The notes under the pieces: generated by a model | Databases searched by the model: none | The model's input: only the letters and a program-made list of their open reading frames with translations | Told to the model about the DNA's origin: nothing | Shown here: positions 23,460 to 31,434 of the stretch, piece by piece | Layout of the letters: each line of letters opens with the position of its first letter | Position numbering within the stretch: position 1 is the first letter of the stretch | IMG/VR virus record: IMGVR_UViG_3300048929_000760 | Coordinates: 1-37,614 of that record | Strand: one strand, 5' to 3' | DNA: 37,614 nt | Source: a virus | Made by a program: the position numbers and the translations under genes

Positions 23460-24830
23460 TCATCCTTTCTTTATGTTTTCTATCCTCGCTTTAAGTGCTT
23501 CCAGTAATTTATCTTGCGTGGCGGCTTTGCCTTCTAGCGCCGCCATAACGTCTTCATCTGCACCGCCCTGCACAACCAAATGATGTAGTATAACTTTTTG
23601 CTTTTGCCCTTGGCGGTGTAGTCGTCCATTAGCCTGCTGGTATAGCTCTAAGCTCCAATTAAGCCCGAACCATACAACATGGTTACCCCCATCTTGCAAA
23701 TTGAGGCCATAGGCCGCACTTGCGGGATGAGCTAAAAGAATATCCACCTTACCAGCATTCCAGTCTATCTGATCTTGCGGCGTTTTTAGTTCCCGTACTC
23801 GTAATCTAGTTTTCTCTAGGGATTTCAATATTCGATCTTTATCGTGCTGATAGCTATAGAATACTAGTGCAGGTTTCCCGTTAAGCTGTTCTACTAGCTC
23901 TGTAAAGGCTTCGATTTTGTTATCATGTATCTCATGCACATTGCGGTTCTCATCGTACAATGCCCCATTACAAAGCTGTAGAAGTTTACCTGTTAGCACT
24001 GCGGCACTCGTTGCTGTAATTTCAGTACCTTCGATGTTTAACAGTAGCTCTTTTTCCATCTGTTTGTACTGCTTCGTTGCCTTTGCATCCAGTACCACAG
24101 GTATCACGTTTGTAATGCAGTCTGGTAACTCTAAATAGTCTTTTGCCTTCATGCTAATACACACATCTGCAATTTTTCTCTGTATTACTTCATCCGCTCC
24201 GGGCTTTGCCGTGTAGCCGTGGCCGTTGTAGTTCTTCTCAAAATATTTAGTGCGATAGCTTGTAATGTTCTTCTCTAGCCTTTGACCTTGATCTAGTAAA
24301 AATATCTGTGCCCAAAGATCAAGTAAGCCGTTTGGTGCTGGTGTACCCGTTAGGCCAACAATCCTTTTTATGTGGGGTCTGACCCACGATAGCACTTTAA
24401 AGCGGCTAGCTTTGTGGTTTTTAAAACTTGATAGCTCATCTAACACCACCATGTCAAAGGGCCAGGCATTACGGTAATGCTCAACAAGCCACGCCACGTT
24501 GTCCCGATTAATCACCCAAATGTCTCCCGGTGTATTTAAAGCTCGTATTCGTTGTTGCCGACTCCCTAGTACCGTATTAATCCGCAAGTGTTTAAGATGC
24601 TGCCATTTTGATGCCTCATTGCTCCACGTTGCCTCTGCTACTTTTTTGGGTGCGATTACTAGTGTCTTGCTAATTCTGAATCGGTTGTATTTCAGGTCAT
24701 TAACTGCGGTTAGCGTAATAACTGTTTTCCCCAATCCCAAATCCAGTAAAAGCCCTAAAGCGTCATCGGTTAATATGCGGTTGATACAATACTTTTGATA
24801 ATCATGGGGTTTAAACTTTGCTGTTGACAT
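23460..24830 (-). CDS. SNF2-family DEAD-box-like DNA helicase/translocase
   Basis: A 456-residue SF2 ATPase. Walker A is at residues about 30-37 (DLGLGKTV), the DE motif at about 130-134 (LDELS), motif III TGTPAPN at 161-167, and motif VI 'QANGRLHRQGQKQKV' in the C-terminal lobe. These are typical of SNF2-type phage helicases. The start overlaps the VRR-NUC stop by one base (TGATG). The VRR-NUC plus SNF2 pair is a conserved replication/recombination unit in Firmicute phages. Confidence 0.95.
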   Translation of the reverse strand: MSTAKFKPHDYQKYCINRILTDDALGLLLDLGLGKTVITLTAVNDLKYNRFRISKTLVIAPKKVAEATWSNEASKWQHLKHLRINTVLGSRQQRIRALNTPGDIWVINRDNVAWLVEHYRNAWPFDMVVLDELSSFKNHKASRFKVLSWVRPHIKRIVGLTGTPAPNGLLDLWAQIFLLDQGQRLEKNITSYRTKYFEKNYNGHGYTAKPGADEVIQRKIADVCISMKAKDYLELPDCITNVIPVVLDAKATKQYKQMEKELLLNIEGTEITATSAAVLTGKLLQLCNGALYDENRNVHEIHDNKIEAFTELVEQLNGKPALVFYSYQHDKDRILKSLEKTRLRVRELKTPQDQIDWNAGKVDILLAHPASAAYGLNLQDGGNHVVWFGLNWSLELYQQANGRLHRQGQKQKVILHHLVVQGGADEDVMAALEGKAATQDKLLEALKARIENIKKG

Positions 24831-25105
24831 CAGACCAACTCCTGTAACAACAAGTCAACTTGCAACTTGCTATCTATCACCCTAACATCACAGCCTCTTA
24901 GGGTTAATTTTTTATGCTGGTTAACTTGTAAAGCGGTTGGTTTTTTACCCGGTGCCTTTAGTTCAACAAACACAACTTTGTTGCCCGGAAGTACAACTAT
25001 CCTGTCAGGTACACCACTATTGCCGGGACTCACCCACTTATAGGCTATGCCCCCCTGCTCCTTCACCTTTTCTCTCAAATACGATTCAATATTTTTCTCT
25101 AGCAT
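24830..25105 (-). CDS. VRR-NUC domain nuclease
   Basis: A 91-residue protein filled by one VRR-NUC (PD-(D/E)xK) domain. 'SPGNSGVPDRIVVLPGNK' gives the GxPD motif with Asp34, 'VVFVELKAP' gives Glu48-x-Lys50, and Gln60 follows in ALQVNQHKKL. Stand-alone VRR-NUC proteins act as structure-specific nucleases on Holliday-type or flap DNA. It is translationally coupled to the SNF2 helicase and lies just below the iteron-rich gap. Ribosome site GGAGGTTT. Confidence 0.93.
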   Translation of the reverse strand: MLEKNIESYLREKVKEQGGIAYKWVSPGNSGVPDRIVVLPGNKVVFVELKAPGKKPTALQVNQHKKLTLRGCDVRVIDSKLQVDLLLQELV

Positions 25106-25403
25106 ATTGACAAACCTCCAATCACTGTGATACGCGTGCGTGCCCGTACATGCGTAACTTTTATATAATTAGGCGTATTAGGCGTTTATATATTTCTATA
25201 TTCTCTATAATTCCTTTAATTTTTATATCAATTAGATTAAGTGTCCACAGTGTCAACAAAGTATAATAAAGCCTTTATTTATAAGGATTTTTTTGTGGAC
25301 AGATACGTGGACACTTGTGTGGACAGTTAAAAATCTGTCCACATTCTTAATTTTTGGATTGTGGACACTTTGGCGACTGTCCACAAAACTCTGTCCACAT
25401 ATT
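25106..25403. other. Candidate replication origin: AT-rich tract and TGTGGACA iterons
   Basis: This is the longest gene-free gap inside the replication module (298 bp). The left half (about 25150-25240) is very AT-rich and has a tandem ATTAGGCGT pair at 25168-25185. The right half holds eight copies of TGTGGACA or its complement, one with a changed first base: 25242, 25294, 25306, 25318, 25336, 25360, 25378 and 25392 (first bases). Three lie exactly 12 bp apart. The last six form two inverted pairs plus extras. An AT-rich stretch plus iterons beside a primase-helicase is the usual form of an origin. The motif resembles part of the DnaA box (TGTGGATAA). Confidence 0.6.
25294..25399. repeat. 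Iteron cluster TGTGGACA / TGTCCACA
   Basis: Seven 8-bp units in 106 bp. TGTGGACA at 25294, CGTGGACA at 25306 and TGTGGACA at 25318 are spaced 12 bp. 25318-25343 forms a 9-bp inverted repeat (TGTGGACAG/CTGTCCACA), and 25359-25386 forms another (TTGTGGACA/TGTCCACAA). One more inverted copy lies at 25392 and an outlying one at 25242. It could bind an initiator, DnaA or a repressor. Confidence 0.8.
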
Positions 25404-27803
25404 TTATAGTGCTTTTCTGCGAAAACCGCGTTGGTATTCGTAGGGCCCAAACCTACCTTTATATTCTTCCCAGCCCTGCATGTTGGACAAAATACCGTTG
25501 ATTTCTCTTGTGTCTGCTTGCTTCATAAACTTAATATCCGATTTAAAGCATTCGCTCCATACCTCTGCGGCACATATGCGGTCTCGGGGCCCTGCGTTCC
25601 CTTCATGGGGCTTCCCAAATTCGCCAGACCAATATATCAATCTAGTAGGTATATCTCTCTTCTGCCAATCCTCAGGAACAGGACGATCTACAAAAGCCTT
25701 TACTATTCCTTCCTTTACACTGCTTTCCCTGTGCGCCTCTTGATGCTCCTTCGCCATTGCCTCAATCTCACCTGATAGATATAGCGCTTCTCCCAGTTGC
25801 CACCGCATAAAAGCCTCCGCATAAATCTGATCTACTTCATGGGCTAATTGACTGAATACGCTTTTTATAGGGGATATTACACCTACATCAATAGGCCAAA
25901 ATCTACGGTTGCCTGTACGATCTCTTAGAAACTCACTATCATTTGTGGTACCAAAGAATACACAGCGCCTTGGATACGGCATAGTACGCTTACCATATGC
26001 CTCACGATAAATATCCTCTGTGCGGCTAAGAAATTGTTTTACGGCATTACTTTCTGATTTACTCATGCCCGTTAACTCCCCAACCTCATTAAGCCAAATA
26101 CCCTGAATCATTTCACAGGCTTCTTTACCCTCAAAAGTGGTCAAACTGTCGCTATACCAATTCTTGCCCATTAATCTTAAAAAGGTAGATTTCCCAAGCC
26201 CCTGAGGCCCCGCAAGTATCGGCATATAATCCCACTTAGTGCCCGGTACCATCGCCCTTGCAACTGCCGCCGTAAAAGATTTACGTGATACCGCCCTTGT
26301 ATAAGGGTTATCCTCGGCCCCTAAATAATCGGTAAAAAGCGTATCTAAACGGGGAACACCATCCCAAGCTAAACCCTCTAAATATTGGCGTACATCATTA
26401 AATCTGCGTTTGTGGCTGATAAGGGTTAAGGCGTTGTTGATCTTTGTTTCTACTGCGATTCCGTACACCTTTTCAATATAGTGATATACGCCTGCATCAT
26501 CTGAGCTTGCCCAAGGCCGCCTTACTTCTCTTGTGTCCCAAGGGAGAGGGCCAAGAACTAGCCCCCTGTTTGCAAACTCATCAAAGGCAATTTTTTCTTT
26601 TAGTGCAGGGTCAAATTCCAGCACCGTCAAAACGTTATCCACTGTCTTAAGGTATAACCCGTTACTGTTGATTTCTAGTTTCTGCATCCAGTCCATGTTG
26701 TCTGTTTCTGCTAGCTCTATGGGAGCCTCAAAGGCGGTGGTAGCCTTCTCATATCTCTCTTGCTTTAGTAACCCAGCAACGGCTTCCTGTTGCATGGCAA
26801 AGGATGTCATTGCCGCGTATGACGGCAATTTGTTTGTAGGTGTACCTACTTTCGCTTCATCGTCTTGCTCACCAAACTTATGCAGGCGCACAAGGTCAAA
26901 CGCATTTACTAATCTCCCACTTGTTGGGTCTGTAGCATGGTGGGAGTATAAAAAATGCCCATCGTCATAGATAATTGCACCGCCCGTCGTAGAACCGCCG
27001 ACATAAGTTAATCTACCGCTACCATCATCTGTTTCGGTATAGGTTCCCGGCAAAAAAGTTGCTATTGCTGTTATTACGTCATACGTTTTACAAAAGGCGC
27101 CAACAATACCGGGCTTAGATGTCGGGTCACCTTGCTTTGCTGCTAGGCGCACATGCGATTGATTAACACCAGGAACCTGAGGCCACTCGGCAATGTTACG
27201 CCAATCGGTAAACATTCCTAGTATTCCATCAGCGGATAGAAAAGGCTTATCACCAAAAGTAAATACATACTGACTATCTGCACTACAACTCGGCCAATAC
27301 ATTAAGCGTGAACCCTGAAACGTGGTAGGGTCACACAACTCAATCCCGATGATTTGGGCCAGCTTTCTTGCTAAGGGCTCATATTCATCAGCTGTCACCG
27401 ATCGATCTAAAGGGACTAGAATCCGCAACCTTGGCTTAGCCTCTTCGTGCTTTCTTGTACTGTAAACGGCATAGCCACAGCCAAGCCCATCTATCCGGCG
27501 TAATACGTCCATCGTTCCGCCCGCCGGAATATTATCAAGGTCAAGCGTCACTAAGTCCCTATTTAATACAGTGTGTGCTTTACGACGCCCGCCAGACAGC
27601 TCACCGCCGACAAAGCCGCCAACGTCTTTTAGTTCATCTTGTTTAGACTTTGGTAACGCCAAGTATTGGGCTAGTGTCTCCGTCCCACGATTCGCCGTTC
27701 TAAGACGGTCTACCAGCTCCGACCAGTACGTTAGTTGTGGTTGCCAATTCGTACTGTGGCGACTGCCGGCGCTGGATATAGTTAGTTGTCTGTCAAATTG
27801 CAT
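25404..27803 (-). CDS. VapE-type primase-helicase (replication initiation)
   Basis: A 799-residue protein. The N-terminal part looks like a primase-polymerase: residues about 84-92 'LVTLDLDNI' give the paired acids and 'YSTRKHEEAKPRLRILVPLD' a further active-site segment. The C-terminal half is a virulence-associated-protein-E (VapE) helicase: Walker A 'GPQGLGKST' at about 532-540, Walker B-like 'GIWLNEVGEL' at about 568-577, and 'PRRCVFFGTTNDSEFLRDRT' with 'GNRRFWPIDV' (sensor and arginine region). It should load at the origin, prime and unwind. The iteron tract lies right after its stop. Confidence 0.93.
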   Translation of the reverse strand: MQFDRQLTISSAGSRHSTNWQPQLTYWSELVDRLRTANRGTETLAQYLALPKSKQDELKDVGGFVGGELSGGRRKAHTVLNRDLVTLDLDNIPAGGTMDVLRRIDGLGCGYAVYSTRKHEEAKPRLRILVPLDRSVTADEYEPLARKLAQIIGIELCDPTTFQGSRLMYWPSCSADSQYVFTFGDKPFLSADGILGMFTDWRNIAEWPQVPGVNQSHVRLAAKQGDPTSKPGIVGAFCKTYDVITAIATFLPGTYTETDDGSGRLTYVGGSTTGGAIIYDDGHFLYSHHATDPTSGRLVNAFDLVRLHKFGEQDDEAKVGTPTNKLPSYAAMTSFAMQQEAVAGLLKQERYEKATTAFEAPIELAETDNMDWMQKLEINSNGLYLKTVDNVLTVLEFDPALKEKIAFDEFANRGLVLGPLPWDTREVRRPWASSDDAGVYHYIEKVYGIAVETKINNALTLISHKRRFNDVRQYLEGLAWDGVPRLDTLFTDYLGAEDNPYTRAVSRKSFTAAVARAMVPGTKWDYMPILAGPQGLGKSTFLRLMGKNWYSDSLTTFEGKEACEMIQGIWLNEVGELTGMSKSESNAVKQFLSRTEDIYREAYGKRTMPYPRRCVFFGTTNDSEFLRDRTGNRRFWPIDVGVISPIKSVFSQLAHEVDQIYAEAFMRWQLGEALYLSGEIEAMAKEHQEAHRESSVKEGIVKAFVDRPVPEDWQKRDIPTRLIYWSGEFGKPHEGNAGPRDRICAAEVWSECFKSDIKFMKQADTREINGILSNMQGWEEYKGRFGPYEYQRGFRRKAL

Positions 27804-27816
27804 GACGCCACCTCAA

Positions 27817-28323
27817 TCATTTAAAAATCAATGCGTTTATGTCTCCACGCTGTAATCTAAGTGCCTTTATGCCCCGTTGTCCGCGCTCTTTAGTTGATAC
27901 AATCGGCTCAGACGCCGCAAGCTCTGGACTCCACCCCTTACTAACTCTTTTTAAAAATGTGTTATAAGAAACACCATTTGACTCTGCTAGAGCTATTAAT
28001 TTCTGATCGTACTTACGCTTAGCGGGATTATTGCTTTTTAATCGACTACGTTTGTTATCAGGGGTTAATAGCGGTGTGGTAGCCGCCTGAAAAGGCGACC
28101 ACCCTAGACACAGGCGGTTGCGAAATACTTTGTCAGGTATGTTGTTTTTTGCCGCTAAAGCAATCCATTTTGACCGATCTGTAAAGCGTTTCGGCGGTGT
28201 AGTGATTGCACGTTCTTTATCCCAGCCTGCGTATTGCACTCTGTAATTTAGAGTTGCTGTTGATACGCCGTAATTAGCCGCACGCTCATACTCTTGTGGT
28301 GCGATATAAAAGCTATGCCCCAT
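27817..28323 (-). CDS. Protein with three tandem HTH-like repeats
   Basis: A 168-residue basic protein made of three copies of a 30-residue unit. (1) is 'YERAANYGVSTATLNYRVQY' plus AGWDKERAITTP. (2) is WIALAAKNNIPDKVFRNRLC plus LGWSPFQAATTP. (3) is LIALAESNGVSYNTFLKRVS plus KGWSPELAASEP. Each has the helix-turn-helix cadence A-x-x-x-G-V-S-x-x-T-(L/F)-x-x-R-V and a 'GW-x-x-x-x-A-x-x-P' end. It should bind DNA through several HTH units. It overlaps the end of the MazG-like gene. The target may be the origin downstream, which is an inference. Confidence 0.83.
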   Translation of the reverse strand: MGHSFYIAPQEYERAANYGVSTATLNYRVQYAGWDKERAITTPPKRFTDRSKWIALAAKNNIPDKVFRNRLCLGWSPFQAATTPLLTPDNKRSRLKSNNPAKRKYDQKLIALAESNGVSYNTFLKRVSKGWSPELAASEPIVSTKERGQRGIKALRLQRGDINALIFK

Positions 28324-28579
28324 ATCTTCTGTCCAAGGCTTCTATAAAACTAATAGCAACCGCCGCAACCTGCACAGCTTCAGCTCTCATATTTTCATAG
28401 CCGCCTTTCTTTCTAGCTTCTTCGCCATTGTCAAAATGTGTTTCGTTCACAGCCTCCGCTAACTCCCCTACTTCTTCCATTAGAATCCCCATCCAAGCTA
28501 TAGGCTCATGATTCTGTTCGCCCCATTTTTCAGTTTGACGTTGACGTTCCTTAAATACGCTCGCATAAGCTTCATACAT
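28313..28579 (-). CDS. MazG-like nucleotide pyrophosphohydrolase
   Basis: An 88-residue all-alpha protein with the magnesium-binding motif EEVGE at residues 35-39 and a second helix with E68-A-V-Q-V-A-A-V-A; the usual acid pair of the second helix appears as Glu only. MazG-type enzymes hydrolyse (d)NTPs or (p)ppGpp. Phages use them to tune nucleotide pools or stringent signalling. Ribosome site AGGAGGTAAAAAA. Lies just below the DNA polymerase. Confidence 0.88.
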   Translation of the reverse strand: MYEAYASVFKERQRQTEKWGEQNHEPIAWMGILMEEVGELAEAVNETHFDNGEEARKKGGYENMRAEAVQVAAVAISFIEALDRRYGA

Positions 28580-28590
28580 TTTTTTACCTC

Positions 28591-30561
28591 CTAATCTTTT
28601 TTATAGAATGTCGTTGTATAACCATCTGCTTTAAGTAACAACCCCGGCGCCCAGTTAATCGGCTGTGCCATAATATCCAGTATTTGATCTAGCTCGTACG
28701 GGCTATCGCATTCGATTCCCATTTCATCATGAACGTGTAGCACGGTTTCATAGCCTGCCTGCTCCACCCTCACCATAGCAACCGCTAAACAATCCCTAGC
28801 AATCGCCTGTACAATGTTCTCCGTTAGCTTCCCGCCATAAGTGTTAAGCACAGTCCATTTCTTTTTCACTTGGTCCATGCCCCAATAGTGCAGAGCCGAT
28901 TTACCAAAATCATTTTCTTTTAAAAACGGCTTAGCATAATAAAGTTTCCTTCCTGATGGCAGTTGTATTGTAAAAAAATCTTGCGCTGTATCATGGTGAC
29001 TTTCTCTAGCGAAAATAAGACCTTTAACCCCCACTGACTGCCCTGTCTCCATAACCTGAATCGCCGCCGCTTCTAGGCTATACCAAAGATCAACGATACG
29101 GCGGTTAGCGTTGCGCCAACGGGTTACAATTTCAGGTAACTCACTCTCATCTAGCCCCATATTAAGCGCGCCCATACTAATTAAGGCCCCGCTTGCGCCT
29201 TGATAGCCTAGTGCTAATTCTGCCACCTTACCTGTTTGCCGTAGATGGTAATCAGGGCTACCTTTAACAATCCGTTCAATCGGTACTCCAAACATCTGAG
29301 AGGCAGAAGCTTCATAGATTTTCCCATGGGTAGCAAACACATCAAGCCGCCACTGCTCACCCGCCAACCAAGCTATTACCCTTGCTTCGATTGCGCTAAA
29401 GTCCGCAACTGATAAAACCCGACCTTTAGGAGCAATAAAAGCAGTACGTATTAACTGGCTCAGTGTATCGGGTACATTTCCATAAATAAACTTAAGCATT
29501 TCAATGTTGCGATCTATAACAAGCTGTCTAGCATATTCCAAGGTTGATAGATAATTTCGCGGTAAGTTTTGTATCTGCACTAAACGCCCAGCCCAGCGTC
29601 CTGTCCGATTAGCCCCATAAAACTGTAAGAGCCCCCGTACACGCCCGTCTGAGCAAGCCGCCGTTTGCATTGCAACGTACTTTTTAGTGCTGGTCTTAGA
29701 AAGTTCTTGTCTAATCTCTAACACCCGCTTGGCTTTCCCTTCGTCCAAACCCTCAATAAGATTAGTTACAGTTTCCTTGCGTAAATTTGTGACCTCTTCC
29801 CCAGTTTCTTCTTGGAGCCATTTGCTAAGCTGTTGTACTGACTTAGGGTTATCTAGACCAGTTAGCTGTACGGCTTCGGCTCTCAGCTCACCTGTAACAA
29901 ACTCATCCACGGCCAATGCACCCTCAACCATTTCCAAGTCCACCGCTAACCCTCTAGCATTAATGCGCTGGTCTATCTCCCATAAATACTGTTCTTGTTG
30001 TGGTACTGGAAAAATAGATAACCGTCTTAATATTTCTGATTCTGCCACTACATCACCCACACAATAATCCTTAAACAACTGCCATTTCTCAGGCTCGTGG
30101 TGTGGTAGGGTTCGAGTCCTCATACCGTTTTTCTTAGTCGGCTTAGTGGGAATGCAGAATGTACGAATAAGAGAACCACCAACGCCTAATTTACGCTTAT
30201 CTTGCGGAATACCAAGCGCTTCCCCTGTTGGCCCCAGTCCTGCGGTGTATCCGCAATATAAACCGTGCATCATGGTACAACGCCATTGCTCTAAGGGTGA
30301 ATTTGTAATTGTACGAAGGCAATACCACTCAAAGGCCGCATTATAGGCATGTTTTAAGATATTGGGGTCACTAAGTCCCTCGTATACTTCTTGTGGAATA
30401 TATTCGCCCTGTGCCAAATCAACTATTTGAACTTGACCAAAATCCCAACTATAAGCAAACAGTAAAATTTGAAAGTCGGGACTCTGTGCGTATTTATACA
30501 TACCTGATTTTTTAATATCCACACTGCTATATGTTTCAATATCAATTGATAAGTGTCTCAT
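28591..30561 (-). CDS. DNA polymerase, family A, with 3'-5' exonuclease
   Basis: A 656-residue replicative polymerase. The exonuclease domain opens with SIDIETYSS (Exo I, residues about 5-13), has 'HAYNAAFEWYCL' (Exo II) and 'DYCVGDVVAESEI' (Exo III). The polymerase domain has motif A 'LSVADFSAIEARVIAWLAGE', motif B 'RQTGKVAELALGYQGASGAL' and motif C 'HVHDEMGIEC' with His-Asp-Glu at residues 611-613. Size and motifs match the phage-type PolA found in many Firmicute temperate phages. The strong site GGGAGGGGG lies within 10 bases upstream, just after a terminator-like hairpin. Confidence 0.97.
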   Translation of the reverse strand: MRHLSIDIETYSSVDIKKSGMYKYAQSPDFQILLFAYSWDFGQVQIVDLAQGEYIPQEVYEGLSDPNILKHAYNAAFEWYCLRTITNSPLEQWRCTMMHGLYCGYTAGLGPTGEALGIPQDKRKLGVGGSLIRTFCIPTKPTKKNGMRTRTLPHHEPEKWQLFKDYCVGDVVAESEILRRLSIFPVPQQEQYLWEIDQRINARGLAVDLEMVEGALAVDEFVTGELRAEAVQLTGLDNPKSVQQLSKWLQEETGEEVTNLRKETVTNLIEGLDEGKAKRVLEIRQELSKTSTKKYVAMQTAACSDGRVRGLLQFYGANRTGRWAGRLVQIQNLPRNYLSTLEYARQLVIDRNIEMLKFIYGNVPDTLSQLIRTAFIAPKGRVLSVADFSAIEARVIAWLAGEQWRLDVFATHGKIYEASASQMFGVPIERIVKGSPDYHLRQTGKVAELALGYQGASGALISMGALNMGLDESELPEIVTRWRNANRRIVDLWYSLEAAAIQVMETGQSVGVKGLIFARESHHDTAQDFFTIQLPSGRKLYYAKPFLKENDFGKSALHYWGMDQVKKKWTVLNTYGGKLTENIVQAIARDCLAVAMVRVEQAGYETVLHVHDEMGIECDSPYELDQILDIMAQPINWAPGLLLKADGYTTTFYKKD

Positions 30562-30577
30562 TCGTCCCCCTCCCGGG

Positions 30578-30606
30578 AAAAAGAAAGGGGCTCAATAAAG
30601 AACCCC
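30578..30606 (-). terminator. Terminator or attenuator between SSB and DNA polymerase
   Basis: Minus strand GGGGTTC-TTTATT-GAGCCCC (seven pairs, one G-U) followed by TTTCTTTTT. It begins ten bases after the SSB stop and ends 17 bases before the DNA polymerase start, so most transcripts would stop unless antiterminated. No promoter was seen between it and the polymerase gene. Confidence 0.7.
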
Positions 30607-30615
30607 TAAACTCCC

Positions 30616-31404
30616 TTAAATTCCCCACACACTGCCGTTAAGCGGTTTACCTGTGATTGGGTCAATATTTTGCGTTGGTTGTTGTCCATACCCTTGTGGC
30701 TGTTGCGTCTGAGGTTGTGGCGGTTGACCATACTGCTGTTGTTGCATAGGTTGGCCGTACGGTTGCTGTCCGTAGCCTTGTTGAGGTGCTGGCTGTTGAT
30801 ATTGTTGAGCCGGTGCCGTTTGTTCCCATCCAGCAGGTGCAGATGGTGGGGCAAACCCTACGCCCCCACCGTTACCACCAAAAGCCTGTTCCGCGCTAAT
30901 TCGACCACCTAAGGCTTCACCGTCTGCTACCTTCTGCACAGGCCCAAGACCAGCGCCGATACCACGATTACCACTGTTGGCGAATGGGAAGAAATTAATA
31001 TTAACCCTTGCATACATGCCGCTGTATACCTCAGTTTGGTTAATGATTGGATTCATATTAAGGTCAACAATTGCTTGCTGTTGCTTACTGCTAGCAGTTA
31101 ATACCCAATGACCTTTACACTCAGGGCCAAACGGCTCACCGTTCTGGCGTACCCCATCACCGTCCCAAATAGGTGTTTTTAATTGTGGAGGTCGGGCCCC
31201 GTTCCAAATCCCCGCAACACCTTTCTGTGCCGCGGCTTCAATAGCGGCGTTAATACGTTGCATCGTACCCATGTCAGACTTAGGAATTAAAATGGTTGTG
31301 CTGTATTTCGGCTCCTGCCCCTGTTGGTTTGCATGTGGTTGAAAAAGATGTACGAAACTCAATCTCACCTGTCCAGTTGTTACGTTAGTCACTTCATTTG
31401 TCAT
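30616..31404 (-). CDS. Single-stranded DNA-binding protein (DUF2815 / Enc34-SSB type)
   Basis: A 262-residue protein. Residues 1-165 form the OB-fold part of the DUF2815/Enc34 SSB family: 'LSFVHLFQPHANQQGQEPKY', 'TILIPKSD', 'VYSGMYARVNINFFPF' and 'GIGAGLGPVQKV' are the recognisable blocks. The rest is a long low-complexity Gln/Gly/Pro/Tyr tail of about 80 residues (QQGYGQQPYGQP-like) ending GSVWGI. SSB tails recruit partners or drive condensate formation; this one is unusually Q-rich and lacks the acidic tip of bacterial SSBs. It protects single-stranded DNA at the fork. Confidence 0.9.
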   Translation of the reverse strand: MTNEVTNVTTGQVRLSFVHLFQPHANQQGQEPKYSTTILIPKSDMGTMQRINAAIEAAAQKGVAGIWNGARPPQLKTPIWDGDGVRQNGEPFGPECKGHWVLTASSKQQQAIVDLNMNPIINQTEVYSGMYARVNINFFPFANSGNRGIGAGLGPVQKVADGEALGGRISAEQAFGGNGGGVGFAPPSAPAGWEQTAPAQQYQQPAPQQGYGQQPYGQPMQQQQYGQPPQPQTQQPQGYGQQPTQNIDPITGKPLNGSVWGI

Positions 31405-31434
31405 TTGTCGTTTCCCCTTTTCGCGGTTTTATAT

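Noticed and set aside
25294-25399. Iteron cluster as a CRISPR array or as the minus frame at 25253-25450
   Set aside because: Units are 8 bp, irregularly spaced and in both directions, with no cas genes. The minus frame is open only because of the repeats and has no ribosome site.
30606-30854. An 82-codon minus frame, His/Asn/Arg-rich
   Set aside because: Alternative frame of the Gln-rich SSB tail; the low-complexity DNA keeps it open. Its start has no ribosome site.
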